Shown here: in pieces, positions 63,900-64,000 of the stretch
How positions within the stretch are numbered: the stretch's first letter is position 1
Layout of the letters: every line of letters starts with the position of its first letter
NCBI GenBank assembly: GCA_900642245.1
Contig: CAAAJI010000086.1
Span: 36,456-100,455, forward strand
Length of the DNA: 64,000 bases
Direction: 5' to 3'
Origin: Fragilaria radians
Lineage: Eukaryota > Bacillariophyta > Fragilariophyceae > Fragilariales > Fragilariaceae
Translations under genes and position numbers: made by a program
The notes under the pieces: generated by a model
Databases searched by the model: none
Told to the model about the DNA's origin: nothing
What the model saw: the letters and a program-made list of their open reading frames with translations, nothing else

Positions 63900-64000
63900 T
63901 TAGATGGCACTGGACCGGTCGTAGGAGTTGAAAACACAAGCACTCGTAAAAACTCTGTCAATCCCATAGCCTTTTATTCACGTAGGCTTAATGCAGCCCA
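63900..64000 (+). mobile_element. Possible Ty3/gypsy RNase H fragment at window edge
   Basis: Plus-strand bases from 63957 read SVNPIAFYSRRLNAA, which fits the gypsy RNase H signature (xPIAFYSRKLNxAQ). It is cut by the window end. Sequence to the left is not clearly RT, so it may be a decayed piece. Confidence 0.45.

Overview
The window looks like nuclear DNA of a diatom or close stramenopile relative. The evidence is: short GT-AG introns (about 75-190 nt); a plastid-type bipartite presequence with Phe just after a signal peptide (MiaB gene); a SHAQKYF-type MYB; and decayed Ty1/copia retroelements whose gag and RT motifs resemble diatom copia (CoDi) elements. The assembly is a scaffold: it holds a 20-base N gap (58888-58907) and two apparent one-base homopolymer frameshifts inside otherwise intact genes.

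Layout. 0.8-15 kb is a compact gene block: a SHAQKYF MYB (+), a plastid-targeted parvulin-MiaB fusion (-), the RNA polymerase I subunit A49 (+, divergent from MiaB), a 1388-aa RGG-rich protein (-) and a PNUTS-like PP1-binding protein with two RRMs (-). 15-33 kb is gene-poor and eroded. It holds a small spliced gene of unknown function, an LRR protein with sixteen 28-residue repeats, a four-repeat MYB, and several copia and transposase-like relics, one still flanked by recognisable LTR-like direct repeats. 33-40 kb holds RAD51C (+), a four-EF-hand protein (+), a PAK1IP1/Mak11 WD40 protein (-) and a J-domain protein (-). 40-52.6 kb holds a membrane-anchored PPK2-like kinase (+), a 1437-aa metallo-beta-lactamase/cyclic-nucleotide-binding protein (-, five exons), a TauE/SafE permease (-) and a coiled-coil protein (-). 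52.6-64 kb is again repeat-rich. It has a copia relic in which gag-protease is joined directly to reverse transcriptase, then a caspase-like protease with C-terminal Tudor-like modules, whose 3' third is duplicated in tandem next to the assembly gap. The last bases look like a gypsy RNase H fragment.

The genes do not form one pathway. Several serve nuclear RNA and ribosome metabolism (A49, PNUTS-like, PAK1IP1, RGG protein), one DNA repair (RAD51C) and one plastid tRNA modification (MiaB). The best candidates for undescribed biology are the parvulin-MiaB fusion, the PPK2-like protein with a new N-terminal region and membrane anchor, the caspase/Tudor-like fusion and the metallo-beta-lactamase/cNMP protein. 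All function calls come from reading motifs by eye; no database search was run.
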